NCBI GenBank assembly: GCA_016714495.1
Contig: JADKDU010000010.1
Location: 62,001-126,000 of the forward strand
Length of the DNA: 64,000 nt
Source: Hyphomonadaceae bacterium
Lineage (GTDB): Bacteria; Pseudomonadota; Alphaproteobacteria; Caulobacterales; Hyphomonadaceae
Direction: 5' to 3'
Below, piece after piece: positions 16,949 through 25,542 of this stretch. The translations under genes were made by a program, and so were the position numbers. Below the pieces are notes generated by a model. The model did not search any database and was not told the origin of the DNA. It saw only the letters and a program-made list of their open reading frames with translations. The stretch's first letter is position 1, and every line of letters begins with the position of its first letter.

Positions 16949-18274
16949 CTACTTGATCGCGACCAGTTGCGCCTGGTCTGTGAGAACGAAAATCTTGCCG
17001 CTGGCGGCGATCGGCTCGATGTAGACGGCCTGCCCGAGCTTGATATCCGAGATGGTCTCGCCGTTCTTCGACGACAGGGCGATGACATCGCCCTCGGACG
17101 AGGCGACCACGACGCGGTCGGAGGCGAGCAGCGGGCCCGTCCAGACGATGCGGTTCTCCTTGTTGCCATCGCGGAATTCGGGGAGTTCGCGGATCCAGGC
17201 GACCTTACCATCGATCTTGTTGATCGCGGCGACCACGCTGTTGACGCCGACGACATAGAGGAAGTCGCCGCCAATGACCGGGCCCTGGCGCGAGCCGAAC
17301 GCCTTGCTCCAGATGCGTGTGCCTGAACGCGCGTCGATGGCGACGAGGACGCCGGAGTGGCTGGAGGCGTAGACCACGCCGTCCTGGATCGTCGGCTTGC
17401 CGGCGATATCGTTGATGGCGGAAAGCGGCGTGTACCGGCCGGTGGACGTGAGCGTATCGGTCCACAGTCGGCGGCCGTTGGCCGGGATGTAGGCGATCAA
17501 TTCGCCCGAGGAATAGCCGACGGTCAGGATGTCCTGGTTGACGGCGGGGCTGGGCGAAGAGAGGACGCGGGCGGTTTCGGACAGGGCCTGGTCGTTCCAG
17601 AGGATTTCGCCCGTGTCGGTGTCGATGGCGTAGAACTCGTTGTTGGTCGACAGGACGTAGGCGCGGTTGCCGAGGATGGCGGGTGAGGACGACAGCGGGG
17701 TTTCGACACGGCGAAGCCAGACTTCCTTGCCGTCACTAAGATTGAGGGCGGTGATGTAGGCGAAGCCTGAGGCGACGATCAGCTTCTCACCGACGATCGC
17801 GAGGCCGCCGCCGACGGCGTATTCATCCCATTTGGGGTTGGAGGCCTTAAGCTTGTTCTCCCAGATGCGTTTGCCCGAGTTGGCCTCGAATGCGGTCACT
17901 CTCTGGTCGGCGTCGATGGTGTAGATGCGGCCGCCCTTGGCGACGGGAGCGGCGACAATGCGCTTGAGTTCGCCAGAGCCTTCACCGGCGCTGACGCGCC
18001 AGTCGATCTTAAAGTCTGCGCCGGCGGCGAGATTGCCGGGCATCTTGGCGGCGTTGAGGCCGGACTGCAGCCAGTCGCCCGAGGGTTGGGCGGGCGGAAG
18101 CGTGATGTCGGTGGCGGCAAGCGTCGGATCCGGCGTGAGGCTTTCCGAGAACGGGTTCACGGTGACGCGGGCGGCCTTCTCTTCTTCCGACAGCACGACG
18201 GGGCCATTGCCGCAGGCGGCGAGCGCGAGCGCCATCGGCAGGGCGAAGATGAGTGTACGCATCACTGATGTCAT
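16949..18274 (-). CDS. bamB: Outer-membrane assembly lipoprotein BamB-like (PQQ-type beta-propeller)
   Basis: BamB is the beta-propeller lipoprotein of the Bam complex, which inserts beta-barrel proteins into the outer membrane. The product has 441 residues with a lipoprotein signal (LIFALPMALALAACGNG, lipobox LAAC). It carries repeated propeller blades such as GRIYTIDADQRVTAFEANSG, NEFYAIDTDTGEILW and GVLVAIDARSGTRIWSKAFG. The start at 18274 overlaps the upstream gene's stop as ATGA; an internal ATG four codons later would also leave a signal peptide. The position between a YfgM-like gene and der is the usual one for bamB, which supports the name over a generic PQQ-repeat protein. Confidence 0.9.
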   Translation of the reverse strand: MTSVMRTLIFALPMALALAACGNGPVVLSEEEKAARVTVNPFSESLTPDPTLAATDITLPPAQPSGDWLQSGLNAAKMPGNLAAGADFKIDWRVSAGEGSGELKRIVAAPVAKGGRIYTIDADQRVTAFEANSGKRIWENKLKASNPKWDEYAVGGGLAIVGEKLIVASGFAYITALNLSDGKEVWLRRVETPLSSSPAILGNRAYVLSTNNEFYAIDTDTGEILWNDQALSETARVLSSPSPAVNQDILTVGYSSGELIAYIPANGRRLWTDTLTSTGRYTPLSAINDIAGKPTIQDGVVYASSHSGVLVAIDARSGTRIWSKAFGSRQGPVIGGDFLYVVGVNSVVAAINKIDGKVAWIRELPEFRDGNKENRIVWTGPLLASDRVVVASSEGDVIALSSKNGETISDIKLGQAVYIEPIAASGKIFVLTDQAQLVAIK

Positions 18275-18996
18275 TGGGTCGCCTGCGCGGGAGCGGGAGC
18301 GGGAATGGCGGGGGCCGGCGTGGCCGCGGGAGCGGCCGGGGCGTCGAGGTCGATCTTGCGGGCCGGGAGCGTGGCGAGCGCCTGCTGCACGCGGGCCTGC
18401 ACGCCGCGGGGGGCGTCGAGGTCGAGTGCGAGGGCTTCGAATTCGGAACGCGCGCGATCGATATTGCCTTCGGCGAGGGCCTTGGAGGCGATGAGTTCCT
18501 TGGCCAGCGCCGTGGCCTGGCCGGTGCGGTCAAGCAGCGGCTTCAGCACGGTCTCGAGTTCGGCCAGCGTGGCGTTGTCGGCCTTGGCGTAGGCGAGCTT
18601 CAGGGTGGCGAGGTCGCCCATGACGCCCTTGTCGGCGGCGGCGGCGGAGGCGAGGTGCGCCTCGACGGCGGCCATGTCGTCGGTGAGATCTTTCTCGACG
18701 CCGGCGAGCATGTGGCCGGACAGGGCCTTGAAGCCGGTCTTGTCGCCTTCGAGCTGGGCGAAGCTGTTGCGGGCGGCGGTGAGATCGTTGTTCTCGCGCG
18801 CGGCGAAGCCGGCGTCATAGATCACGGCGGACTTGTTGATCTCTTCGTCGCGCATGCCGCGCCAGATCTCGAAACCGGCGACACCGAGGATCGCCACGGC
18901 GACGACGCCGTAGACCACCCACTGCCAGCGCTTCCACCAGGTCGCGAAGGTTTCCTCGCGCAGGCTCTGGTCGACTTCCTGAAAGATATCGGTCAC
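18271..18996 (-). CDS. YfgM-like membrane-anchored tetratricopeptide protein
   Basis: The product has 241 residues from a GTG at 18996, preceded by GGAG about 12 bases upstream; the longer open frame adds Ser/Pro-rich residues typical of shadow sequence. The N-terminus reads TDIFQEVDQSLREETFATWW, followed by one membrane segment (VVYGVVAVAILGVAGF). The periplasmic part has TPR-like helices and the last 40 residues are Ala/Pro-rich. YfgM-type proteins act as periplasmic chaperone partners of the translocon. The stop overlaps bamB by ATGA, so both are probably coupled in one transcript. Confidence 0.8.
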   Translation of the reverse strand: MTDIFQEVDQSLREETFATWWKRWQWVVYGVVAVAILGVAGFEIWRGMRDEEINKSAVIYDAGFAARENNDLTAARNSFAQLEGDKTGFKALSGHMLAGVEKDLTDDMAAVEAHLASAAAADKGVMGDLATLKLAYAKADNATLAELETVLKPLLDRTGQATALAKELIASKALAEGNIDRARSEFEALALDLDAPRGVQARVQQALATLPARKIDLDAPAAPAATPAPAIPAPAPAQATQ

Positions 18997-19069
18997 GCGG
19001 GGGATGCTCCGGAAAGGCGGCAACTTAGCCGGGGCGGATCGCCCCGGCAATTCGACAAAGCCGTTGGGA

Positions 19070-19894
19070 TTATGGCTGTTTTTTGAGTGTGTAGGTCTCT
19101 TTTTCACCCGGAAACGTCCGGGCCCTCACGTCCGAGGCATATCCATCTACAGCCTTGGCTATCTCGGAGCGAAGATCGGCATATCGCCGCACGAATGGGG
19201 GGGTCCAGTCGAACATGCCGAGAGGGTCGTCCGTGACGAGGATCTGGCCGTCGCAGGTGGCGGAGGCGCCGATGCCGACCGTGGGGCAGGAAACCTGCAT
19301 GGTGATCTGGGCTGCGAGGTCTTCGGCGACGCCTTCGATGACCATGGCGAAGCAGCCGGCTTCGTCAGCGGCGGCGGCTTCGGCGATGACCTTGTTCCGT
19401 TCCTTCTCGGTGCGGCCGCGGGCCTTGAAACCGCCATCGACATTGGTCGCCTGCGGGCGGAGACCGACATGGGCCATGACGGGGATGCCGCGCTCGACGA
19501 GATAGCGGACGGTGTCGGCGGCGTATTCGCCGGCCTCGATCTTCACGGCCTGACAGCCTATTTCCTTCATGATGCGGGCAGCGTTCATGAAGGCCTGCTC
19601 GACGCTGGCCTCGTACGAGCCGAAGGGCATGTCGACGACGACGAAGGCCTGCTTCGAGGTACGCATCACGGCCTGGCCGTGCAGGATCATCATCTCGAGC
19701 GTGACGCCGACCGTGGTGGGCAGGCCATGGACGACCATGCCGACGCTGTCGCCGACGAGGAGAAGATCGCACTTGTCGTCGAGCAGCGACGCCATGGGAG
19801 CGGTATAGGCAGTGAGGCACACCAGCGGCGCGGCGCCCTTGGCGGCGGCGATATCCTTAACGGTCTTGCGGGCGGACTGGACCTGGGCGGACAT
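19070..19894 (-). CDS. panB: 3-methyl-2-oxobutanoate hydroxymethyltransferase
   Basis: PanB transfers a hydroxymethyl group from methylene-THF to 2-oxoisovalerate, making ketopantoate for pantothenate and coenzyme A. The product has 274 residues, a normal length. It has the TIM-barrel signatures LTAYTAPMASLLD, LLLVGDSVGMVVHG (metal-binding Asp), VVDMPFGSYE, AVKIEAGEY, MAHVGLRPQ and IGIGASATCDGQILVTDD-type sequence. No panC or panD lies nearby. It starts the leftward set that continues with the YfgM-like gene after a 73-base gap. Confidence 0.96.
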   Translation of the reverse strand: MSAQVQSARKTVKDIAAAKGAAPLVCLTAYTAPMASLLDDKCDLLLVGDSVGMVVHGLPTTVGVTLEMMILHGQAVMRTSKQAFVVVDMPFGSYEASVEQAFMNAARIMKEIGCQAVKIEAGEYAADTVRYLVERGIPVMAHVGLRPQATNVDGGFKARGRTEKERNKVIAEAAAADEAGCFAMVIEGVAEDLAAQITMQVSCPTVGIGASATCDGQILVTDDPLGMFDWTPPFVRRYADLRSEIAKAVDGYASDVRARTFPGEKETYTLKKQP

Positions 19895-19994
19895 CCGGGA
19901 GCGTCCCCTTTCAAACAGGGCCGCTCAATAGGCCCCAAAGGCCCCAGAGGCAATCCGCAAGCCGTTTACCCTGCCCGGACAAGCCTGACGACCG

Positions 19995-20588
19995 TCAGCT
20001 CTCCAGCACGTCCACTCCGATCAGCATGTAGTGCAGCTCGTAGATGAACAGGAGATAGAGTGCGAGGCCAACGGCGATGGAGAGAAGGTCTCCCAACACG
20101 TTGGGCTTGAGGTTGGCGAAGCCGACGTCGCCGCGGCGCTTCAGAGCGATACGGTCCACAACGCCGTAGATCAGGAACGAGCCGAACAGGATGACTGAGG
20201 CAAGGTCCCAGTTGGCGATGAGGTGAGCCAGGGCCCAGATCTTCACGGCCGTCAGCATCGGGTGCTTCACGCCCTTCTTGATAAAGCCCGCAGGCGGCAT
20301 GTAGGCAGCAACGATCAGGATCATCGCGGGCAGCATCAGCGCCATGGTGACGTGGCGCGTCCAGTTCGGAGGCACGGCCAGCGGGATCCACGGCTTGAGC
20401 ATGGCGTAGCCCCAAACCATGGCGACGAAGCCGATGCCGGTCAGGAGCGAATAGAGTCCCTTATACGGTCCGGGGCCGATGTGGGCGGCGAGGCCGTTTT
20501 CGTCGCGCGAACGAAACGCCGTGTAGAAATGCGTGCCGAAGAAAACGAGGAGGCCCGCGAAGAACGCGAGCATGTACCAGAGTTCCAT
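19995..20588 (-). CDS. NnrU family membrane protein
   Basis: The product has 197 residues with about six membrane segments. It starts MELWYMLAFFAGLLVFFGTH and includes the conserved LKPWIPLAVPPNWTRHV and GVKHPMLTAVKIWALAHLIANWD, which contain His residues. NnrU proteins were first linked to nitrite/nitric-oxide metabolism, and relatives act in haem or carotenoid-related membrane processes. No denitrification gene is near, so the role here is open. I chose the ATG at 20588; the open frame begins 11 codons earlier with less typical sequence. Confidence 0.85.
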   Translation of the reverse strand: MELWYMLAFFAGLLVFFGTHFYTAFRSRDENGLAAHIGPGPYKGLYSLLTGIGFVAMVWGYAMLKPWIPLAVPPNWTRHVTMALMLPAMILIVAAYMPPAGFIKKGVKHPMLTAVKIWALAHLIANWDLASVILFGSFLIYGVVDRIALKRRGDVGFANLKPNVLGDLLSIAVGLALYLLFIYELHYMLIGVDVLES

Positions 20589-20665
20589 CGCCGACTCCCG
20601 AACGCTCCATCCCCAGCCCAATCAGAGCAAAGGAGCGCGCGGTAGGCAACCTTAAGCGGGCGGTA

Positions 20666-21034
20666 CTAACGCTCTTGCGAAAGGATCGCGAAAAGCATGA
20701 AGCTTACCCCCGCGACAACAGCTGCAGCGATCAGAAGCAAGGGGTCAAGCGCGCCCTGCTCTGCCTGACGCAGTTCGGTGGACAGGCCATCGACCCAGCC
20801 GGTCAGTTTCGGGAGGTGAGGCGCCATGTCGATGATGCTGGCAAGCGCGACGCCGAACCCGGCCATGCCCGCCCCGTAAACAATCCTGCGGCGCCAACTG
20901 ATCTCATCGCGCGCCTTCTCGACGATACGCTTCGAGAAGCCATCATCTGCGATGGCGGCTTCTTCTGCGGCGAAGAAGCGTTCCAGCGCATCAGCCCCGG
21001 GTTCGTCTGGCAGTTCCGGAGGTGGTTCTGACAT
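20666..21034 (-). CDS. Membrane protein next to ECF sigma factor, possible anti-sigma factor
   Basis: The product has 122 residues from the ATG at 21034. The cytoplasmic N-terminal half (residues 1-55) is acidic, with ALERFFAAEEAAIADDGFSKRIVEKARDEISWRRR. Two hydrophobic segments follow (IVYGAGMAGFGVALASII and LLLIAAAVVAGVSFMLFAIL). It lies 25 bases downstream of the ECF sigma gene in the same direction. That position and topology suit a small anti-sigma factor holding the sigma at the membrane, but no HxxxCxxC zinc motif is present, so this is inference. Confidence 0.7.
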   Translation of the reverse strand: MSEPPPELPDEPGADALERFFAAEEAAIADDGFSKRIVEKARDEISWRRRIVYGAGMAGFGVALASIIDMAPHLPKLTGWVDGLSTELRQAEQGALDPLLLIAAAVVAGVSFMLFAILSQER

Positions 21035-21059
21035 GGCCGATCCTTCGAACATAACTTTC

Positions 21060-21578
21060 TCACGCCCGCTCGTAAGCGGCCAGCGCCTTCTGTAGTTTCG
21101 CCCGTCCCCGCAAGACCCATGACTTCACCGACCCCAGCGGGGCTTGCATGGCCAGCGCCGCATCGGCATGGCTGAGGCCTGCCCCTATGCAGAGCGCTAT
21201 GGCCGCGCGCTCGGATTCATCCAGCGCCGATATGGCGCGCATCAGGTCGAGGCGTTCGCCGGATTCACCGGAAGCGCCGGGGTGGTCTTCGAGTTCAGTC
21301 TCGCTGCGGGCCGCTTTGCGGCCAGCTAGGAATTCACGATAGGCGATCATGCAGACCCAGCCCCGGAAGGAGCCGCCGCGCCAGGTCGAGCGCCGACGCC
21401 AGGCGTTGAGCAGGGCGGCCTGTGCGATGTCGTCGCCGTCGGATACCGAGCGGGACAGGCGCCGACCGAGCGCGCGGATGCTGGCCTGATGGCGGGCGAC
21501 GAGCAGGCCGAAAGCCTTCTGGTCGCCCGCCATCGCGGCGCGTGTCAGTTCCTGTTCGTCGGGGAGGAGACCGGACAC
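21060..21578 (-). CDS. ECF-type RNA polymerase sigma factor
   Basis: The product has 172 residues. Region 2 is seen in LVARHQASIRALGRRLSRSVSDGDDIAQAALLNAWRR, shown here by its key segments DDIAQAALLNAW and STWRGGSFRGWVCMIAYREFL. Region 4 is an HTH in GLSHADAALAMQAPLGSVKSWVLRG. The regions are linked by a stretch with SALDESERAAIALCIGAG. There is no C-terminal extension. It is flanked by a DUF6249 membrane-protein gene five bases upstream and the putative anti-sigma gene downstream, all leftward, forming a likely three-gene signalling unit. The stimulus cannot be read from the sequence. Confidence 0.9.
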   Translation of the reverse strand: MSGLLPDEQELTRAAMAGDQKAFGLLVARHQASIRALGRRLSRSVSDGDDIAQAALLNAWRRRSTWRGGSFRGWVCMIAYREFLAGRKAARSETELEDHPGASGESGERLDLMRAISALDESERAAIALCIGAGLSHADAALAMQAPLGSVKSWVLRGRAKLQKALAAYERA

Positions 21579-21583
21579 TGTTA

Positions 21584-21973
21584 TCAGCGGCGCTTGGACT
21601 CGTTGGCGAAGAAGTGAAGGCCGAGAAAAGCAAGGCCGATGAACAGCGGGAATGTCGCTACACCGTACAGGGCGCGCATCACCTCGCCGCGCCCATCACC
21701 CCAGCTCGCGCCTGTGCCCATGATGGTGGCGAAGGAAGCAAAACCGGCGGCGATGGCGACGAAGACAATGCCGCGCCGCAGGTCGGCAATCGGGCTGGAG
21801 ATACGGGCCATGGCGTCCAGAGCTTCCGGCGTGAGCGGCTGACCCTTTTCGATGGCGAGGCGTAGGGTCGCCATGGCATCCGCGCGCTTGCGGTAGGCGA
21901 AATGCTGGACCAGCCAGACGATCAGGACGATCGCCACAAAGGTCGAGATCGGGGCAAGAATTTCGACGTCCAT
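21584..21973 (-). CDS. DUF6249-like membrane protein
   Basis: The product has 129 residues with three predicted membrane segments (STFVAIVLIVWLVQHFAY, GIVFVAIAAGFASFATIM and ATFPLFIGLAFLGLHFF). Between them is RADAMATLRLAIEKGQPLTPEALDAMA, a pattern typical of DUF6249 proteins encoded beside ECF sigma factors. It leads the three-gene unit with the sigma and its putative antagonist. Its function is unknown; it may sense membrane state. Confidence 0.75.
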   Translation of the reverse strand: MDVEILAPISTFVAIVLIVWLVQHFAYRKRADAMATLRLAIEKGQPLTPEALDAMARISSPIADLRRGIVFVAIAAGFASFATIMGTGASWGDGRGEVMRALYGVATFPLFIGLAFLGLHFFANESKRR

Positions 21974-22052
21974 GGCCGTGGGGCCTCCATTTCCAGAAGG
22001 CCCGCCAGGGCCCGTTTGGAATGTTAGAGGACAGAAAGACCCTAAACGGATG

Positions 22053-22082
22053 CGGCCCCCGGAAAGAAATTCCCGGAGGCCG
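22053..22082. terminator. Hairpin between DUF6481 and DUF6249 genes
   Basis: CGGCCCCCGG pairs with CCGGAGGCCG (one mismatch, 10-base loop). It lies 30 bases beyond the leftward DUF6481 stop. On the plus strand AATTTTATT follows; on the minus strand there is no T-run, so function as a leftward terminator is uncertain. Confidence 0.4.
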
Positions 22083-22111
22083 AATTTTATTCAATCAACG
22101 CTGCGTCAGGC

Positions 22112-22588
22112 CTAAGCCCGGCGGCGTTCGCGCCCACGCTCAAGGCTGGCGATATAGCGGCGGTGTTCCTCAAAAGGATCCACGACGCGCTCTTCGCGCG
22201 GACCGCCGGGCTTGCTGGAGACGGTACGCGTCTCTTTCTTGGCCTTGGCGGCTTCCTTGATCTCTTTCTTGCGGGCTTTCCGTTCGGCGCGTTTCATCGC
22301 GTCGACAGACAGCTCGGCGTCGAGACGGGCTTGTTCAGCGGCCGCGAGAGCTTCGAGCCGCGCCTGTTCGGCGGCGGCGGCGGCTTCCTCGCGGGCGCGC
22401 TGACGCTCCAGCTTTTCAGCTTCGCGCTGGGCACGGATCTCTTCCATGCGAGCGCGGCGCTCAGCCTCGTGGTCGATCAGGACTTCGGCCTGGACCATCG
22501 GCTTGGGTTTGAATTTTTCGAGAAGGGCTTTCTTGGCGGCCGCGGCGAGCGCCTGCCGTTCAGCAAAAGTCGAGTTTTTGGGTTGCAT
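22112..22588 (-). CDS. DUF6481 family protein, highly charged coiled coil
   Basis: The product has 158 residues. After a basic N-terminus (FAERQALAAAAKKALLEKFKPKP) come about 90 residues of continuous charged helix rich in Glu, Arg, Ala and Lys (EEIRAQREAEKLERQRAREE, then AEQARLEALAAAEQARLDAE). A basic tail ends DPFEEHRRYIASLERGRERRR. This matches DUF6481, a family found in alphaproteobacteria, often near cold-shock genes. A nucleic-acid binding role is plausible from the charge pattern, but nothing is proven. Confidence 0.8.
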   Translation of the reverse strand: MQPKNSTFAERQALAAAAKKALLEKFKPKPMVQAEVLIDHEAERRARMEEIRAQREAEKLERQRAREEAAAAAEQARLEALAAAEQARLDAELSVDAMKRAERKARKKEIKEAAKAKKETRTVSSKPGGPREERVVDPFEEHRRYIASLERGRERRRA

Positions 22589-22792
22589 CTAGGCTTTCGG
22601 AATCAACGGTGAGTCGTTGGTTGGGAGATGTGCGGGGTACATAGGTCGGCGCGATGGTTTCGTCCATCCCCTGCGGCATTACGCCAAGTTTATTACAGCG
22701 CCGTGATGACGGTTGCCCTGCTTAACGCCTAAGGGCCGGACAAGGCGTCGCACGGCGTACAATTTTCTTACCCAACGGCGCTGCGGGCGAGA

Positions 22793-24241
22793 TCAGAGGG
22801 CCAGGGCGCGGACACGCTTCAGGTCCTGAACGAAGGCTTTATACTCGCGGTCGCGGTCTTCTTCGGAAGGCAGACGCAGCAAATAGGAGGGGTGGACGGT
22901 GATATAACCCGGTTGGTGGTTGAAACCGTCGAATCTGTGCTGGCCGCGGATGGGGCTGATTGTGACTGCCTTCCCCCCCAGCGCATGGGCGGCGGACGCG
23001 CCGAGGGCGACGACCAGCTTTGGCTGGACAAAACCCAGCTCTTTCTGGAGCCACCAGCGGTAACGCTCGATCTCGCCGGCAGTGGGGGACTGGGGGATGC
23101 GGCGCTTGCCGCGCTGGACGAATTTGACGTGTTTGACGGCGTTGGTGACGTAGGCCTTCTGGCGGTCGATGCCGGCTTCCTCTAGCGCCCTGTCGAAAAG
23201 CTGGCCGGCGGGGCCGACGAAAGGGCGGACCTGGAGGTCTTCCAGGTCACCGGGTTGTTCCCCGACGAAGGCGATGGCGGGGTGTAAAGGCCCCTCGCCA
23301 AGCACGGCCTTGTTGGAGCCTTCGAGGAAGGGGTCTGACGCGGAGATGATGCGGTTGAGTTCGGCCAGCGAGGCCGGGCCCTGCTCTGTCAGGGCGGCGA
23401 TGGCTTTGGCCGGCATTTTTCTGATCGGCATCATGGTCTCCCGTTCGATCATCTCATCAACGCGTGAGGCGGCGGCGTTGACGAGGCCAGGGATGGCCTG
23501 TGTTTCGGGCAGGTTGCGCCAGTATTTCTTCGGCATGTGCTGACGCATCTGATTGAGATTGGTGCGCGCGGGGTTGAACGTGCTTTGGTAATAGGTCCGC
23601 CAGCCGATCTCGAAAGCGTCGGTTTCGGGCGCATCTGAACGCTGGGCCGGAGGACCGATGGCGAGTTCGATCCGGTCCCACCAGAGCGAGCCTTTGGGGG
23701 TGAGGATCGTCCAGTCAAGCGAGGTGAAGCGGTCGACAAAGAACTGGGCCGTCTCTTCGACAATGAAATGTTCGGGCTCGAACCAGGCGACGAAGCGTTC
23801 GCCGACGACAAGGTCGTTCACTTCACGGAAGCGTAGGAAGACGTGCATCTTGTGCAGGTCACGGCGGACGGATTTGGCCATCATGTTGAGGCGGTGAACG
23901 AGCGGGTCGCTGGCGACTTCGTAGAGGCGCAGCTCGGGATCGTGTGGCCTTCGCATGCGCCAGACGAGTTCGTAGAGCAGCGCGTACTTCTGCGGTTCGG
24001 TGTGGCAGACGACGAGTTTGATCAGGTCACCCACGTCGCGCGGCAGAATGATCGGCCTACCGGCGGATCCATAGGCGGCGGGCAACTGGCCGCCGCCGAA
24101 GAGATCGGGGGCGGCGCTGACGCTCCAGGTGATCTGCTCGTGCGGAATATTGGACCATGTGAGGATGCGCAGCGCCTGGCGGAAGCCCTGCAGGTCTGCC
24201 CCTCCATTAAGTTCGATATACTGGTGGGCGGTTGGATCCAT
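22793..24241 (-). CDS. UdgX-type uracil-DNA glycosylase fused to an N-terminal DUF4130 domain
   Basis: The product has 482 residues in two parts. Residues 1-260 form a DUF4130-type domain (TIGR03915-like). From about residue 290 there is a family-4-type UDG domain with the active-site motif GEQPGDLEDLQVRPFVGPAG, YVTNAVKHVKF, an R-loop QRGKRRIPQSPT and the final VTVHPS-type motif ITVHPSYLLRLPSEED. UdgX binds uracil in DNA covalently through the His of KRRIH; here that residue is Pro. The start at 24241 overlaps the stop of the upstream radical SAM gene by one base (TGATG), so the two are coupled. The gene is probably for DNA repair, with altered chemistry. Confidence 0.88.
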   Translation of the reverse strand: MDPTAHQYIELNGGADLQGFRQALRILTWSNIPHEQITWSVSAAPDLFGGGQLPAAYGSAGRPIILPRDVGDLIKLVVCHTEPQKYALLYELVWRMRRPHDPELRLYEVASDPLVHRLNMMAKSVRRDLHKMHVFLRFREVNDLVVGERFVAWFEPEHFIVEETAQFFVDRFTSLDWTILTPKGSLWWDRIELAIGPPAQRSDAPETDAFEIGWRTYYQSTFNPARTNLNQMRQHMPKKYWRNLPETQAIPGLVNAAASRVDEMIERETMMPIRKMPAKAIAALTEQGPASLAELNRIISASDPFLEGSNKAVLGEGPLHPAIAFVGEQPGDLEDLQVRPFVGPAGQLFDRALEEAGIDRQKAYVTNAVKHVKFVQRGKRRIPQSPTAGEIERYRWWLQKELGFVQPKLVVALGASAAHALGGKAVTISPIRGQHRFDGFNHQPGYITVHPSYLLRLPSEEDRDREYKAFVQDLKRVRALAL

Positions 24242-25462
24242 CAGAACAGGCTCAGCTGTTTTGGTTGGGGGGCGAGCTGCTGACGCAGGTCGGCTCGGTC
24301 GGTTTCCGCGGTGGGGCGCCAATCGGCGGTGATGATGAAGGGGCGGACGCGTTTGAGACCCGCGCAGACGCAGCCGACGTCTTCCAGACGCAGCGATGTG
24401 TGGCGGCGAGCGATAATGATGCGGTCGATGGCGCGGACGCCGAGCCCGGGGATGCGCAGAAGCGCTTCGCGATCGGCCGTGTTGACGTCGACGGGGAAGC
24501 GATCGCGGTTCTTGAGCGCCCAGGCGAGCTTGGGATCTATGTCGAGGTCGAGCATGCCGCCCTCTCCGCCCGAGGCGATCTCTTCGACGCCGAAACCGTA
24601 ATAGCGGAAGAGCCAGTCGGCCTGGTAAAGCCGGTTCGCGCGTTGCAGCGGCGGGGATTTGATCGGGAGCGCCTTGCTGGAGTCCGGGATTGGGCTGAAG
24701 GCGGAGTAGTGAACGGGACTGAGGCCGTAGCTGGCGTAGAGGCCGGCGCTGGCGGCCAGCATGCCGGCGTCGTTGGTGGCGTCGGCGCCGACGATGACTT
24801 GAGTGCTCTGGCCGGCTGGTGCGAATTTAAGGGCGTGGCGGGAGATTTCCTCTGTTGACTCCGCGATGCGCTCGCCCATCTGGCTCATCGCGTTCGTAAT
24901 GGAGACGCTGTCCTTTTCAGGCGCGTAGGCTTTCAGACTGTCCTGCGTTGGCAGTTCGAGGTTGATCGATAGGCGGTCGGCCCACAGACCGGCCTGTTCG
25001 ATAAGCCAGGGACTCGCTTCCGGGATCGTCTTGAGATGGATGTAGCCGGCGAAGCCTTCATCGCGGCGCAGCTTCTTCGCGACGAGGATCAGCTGTTCCA
25101 TCGTGCAATCCGGCGTCTGGATGATGCCGGAGGACAGGAACAGGCCTTCGATGTAGTTGCGCTTGTAGAATGCGATGGTGAGCTTGACGACATCGTCGAC
25201 CGTGAAACGCGCGTGTTCAACGTTCGATGAGCGGCGATTGATGCAGTAGGCGCAGTCATAGAGGCAGAAATTCGTCAGCAGTATCTTGAGCAGCGACACG
25301 CAGCGGCCATCGGGGGTGTAGGCGCGACAGATGCCGTTGCCATCAGTCGAGCCAAGCCCCTTGGGCCCGGCCTGGCGATTCTTGCGCCGCTGACGCGCAG
25401 GAGGCATCATACTTTGCGGCGTCCGCAAGTACGCGGAGCGTCCTGTGTAGGCTCTCATCCAC
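24241..25462 (-). pseudogene. DNA modification/repair radical SAM protein, N-terminus frameshifted
   Basis: This matches TIGR03916, the radical SAM partner of UdgX-DUF4130 proteins. The main frame has GICRAYTPDGRCVSLLKILL, the cluster-binding CLYDCAYC (CxxxCxxC) and IEGLFLSSGI. A C-terminal helix-hairpin-helix (LLRIPGLGVRAIDRIIIARR) indicates DNA binding. The expected N-terminal segment LRVLADAAKYDASCAS lies in a different frame, upstream from a GTG at 25462. The frames join within 25381-25394, where one extra base (or two missing) breaks continuity. If corrected, the protein is about 406 residues. The alternative is a shortened protein starting at an ATG near 25410. The pairing with UdgX points to repair or processing of modified bases. 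Confidence 0.82.
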
Positions 25463-25542
25463 GGCGATTTCCCGGCGCTGTTGTTCCCTATATGTTCTCG
25501 CGCCGAAAAATCAATTGCGCCCTATCCTCTGATAGGCGGCAG

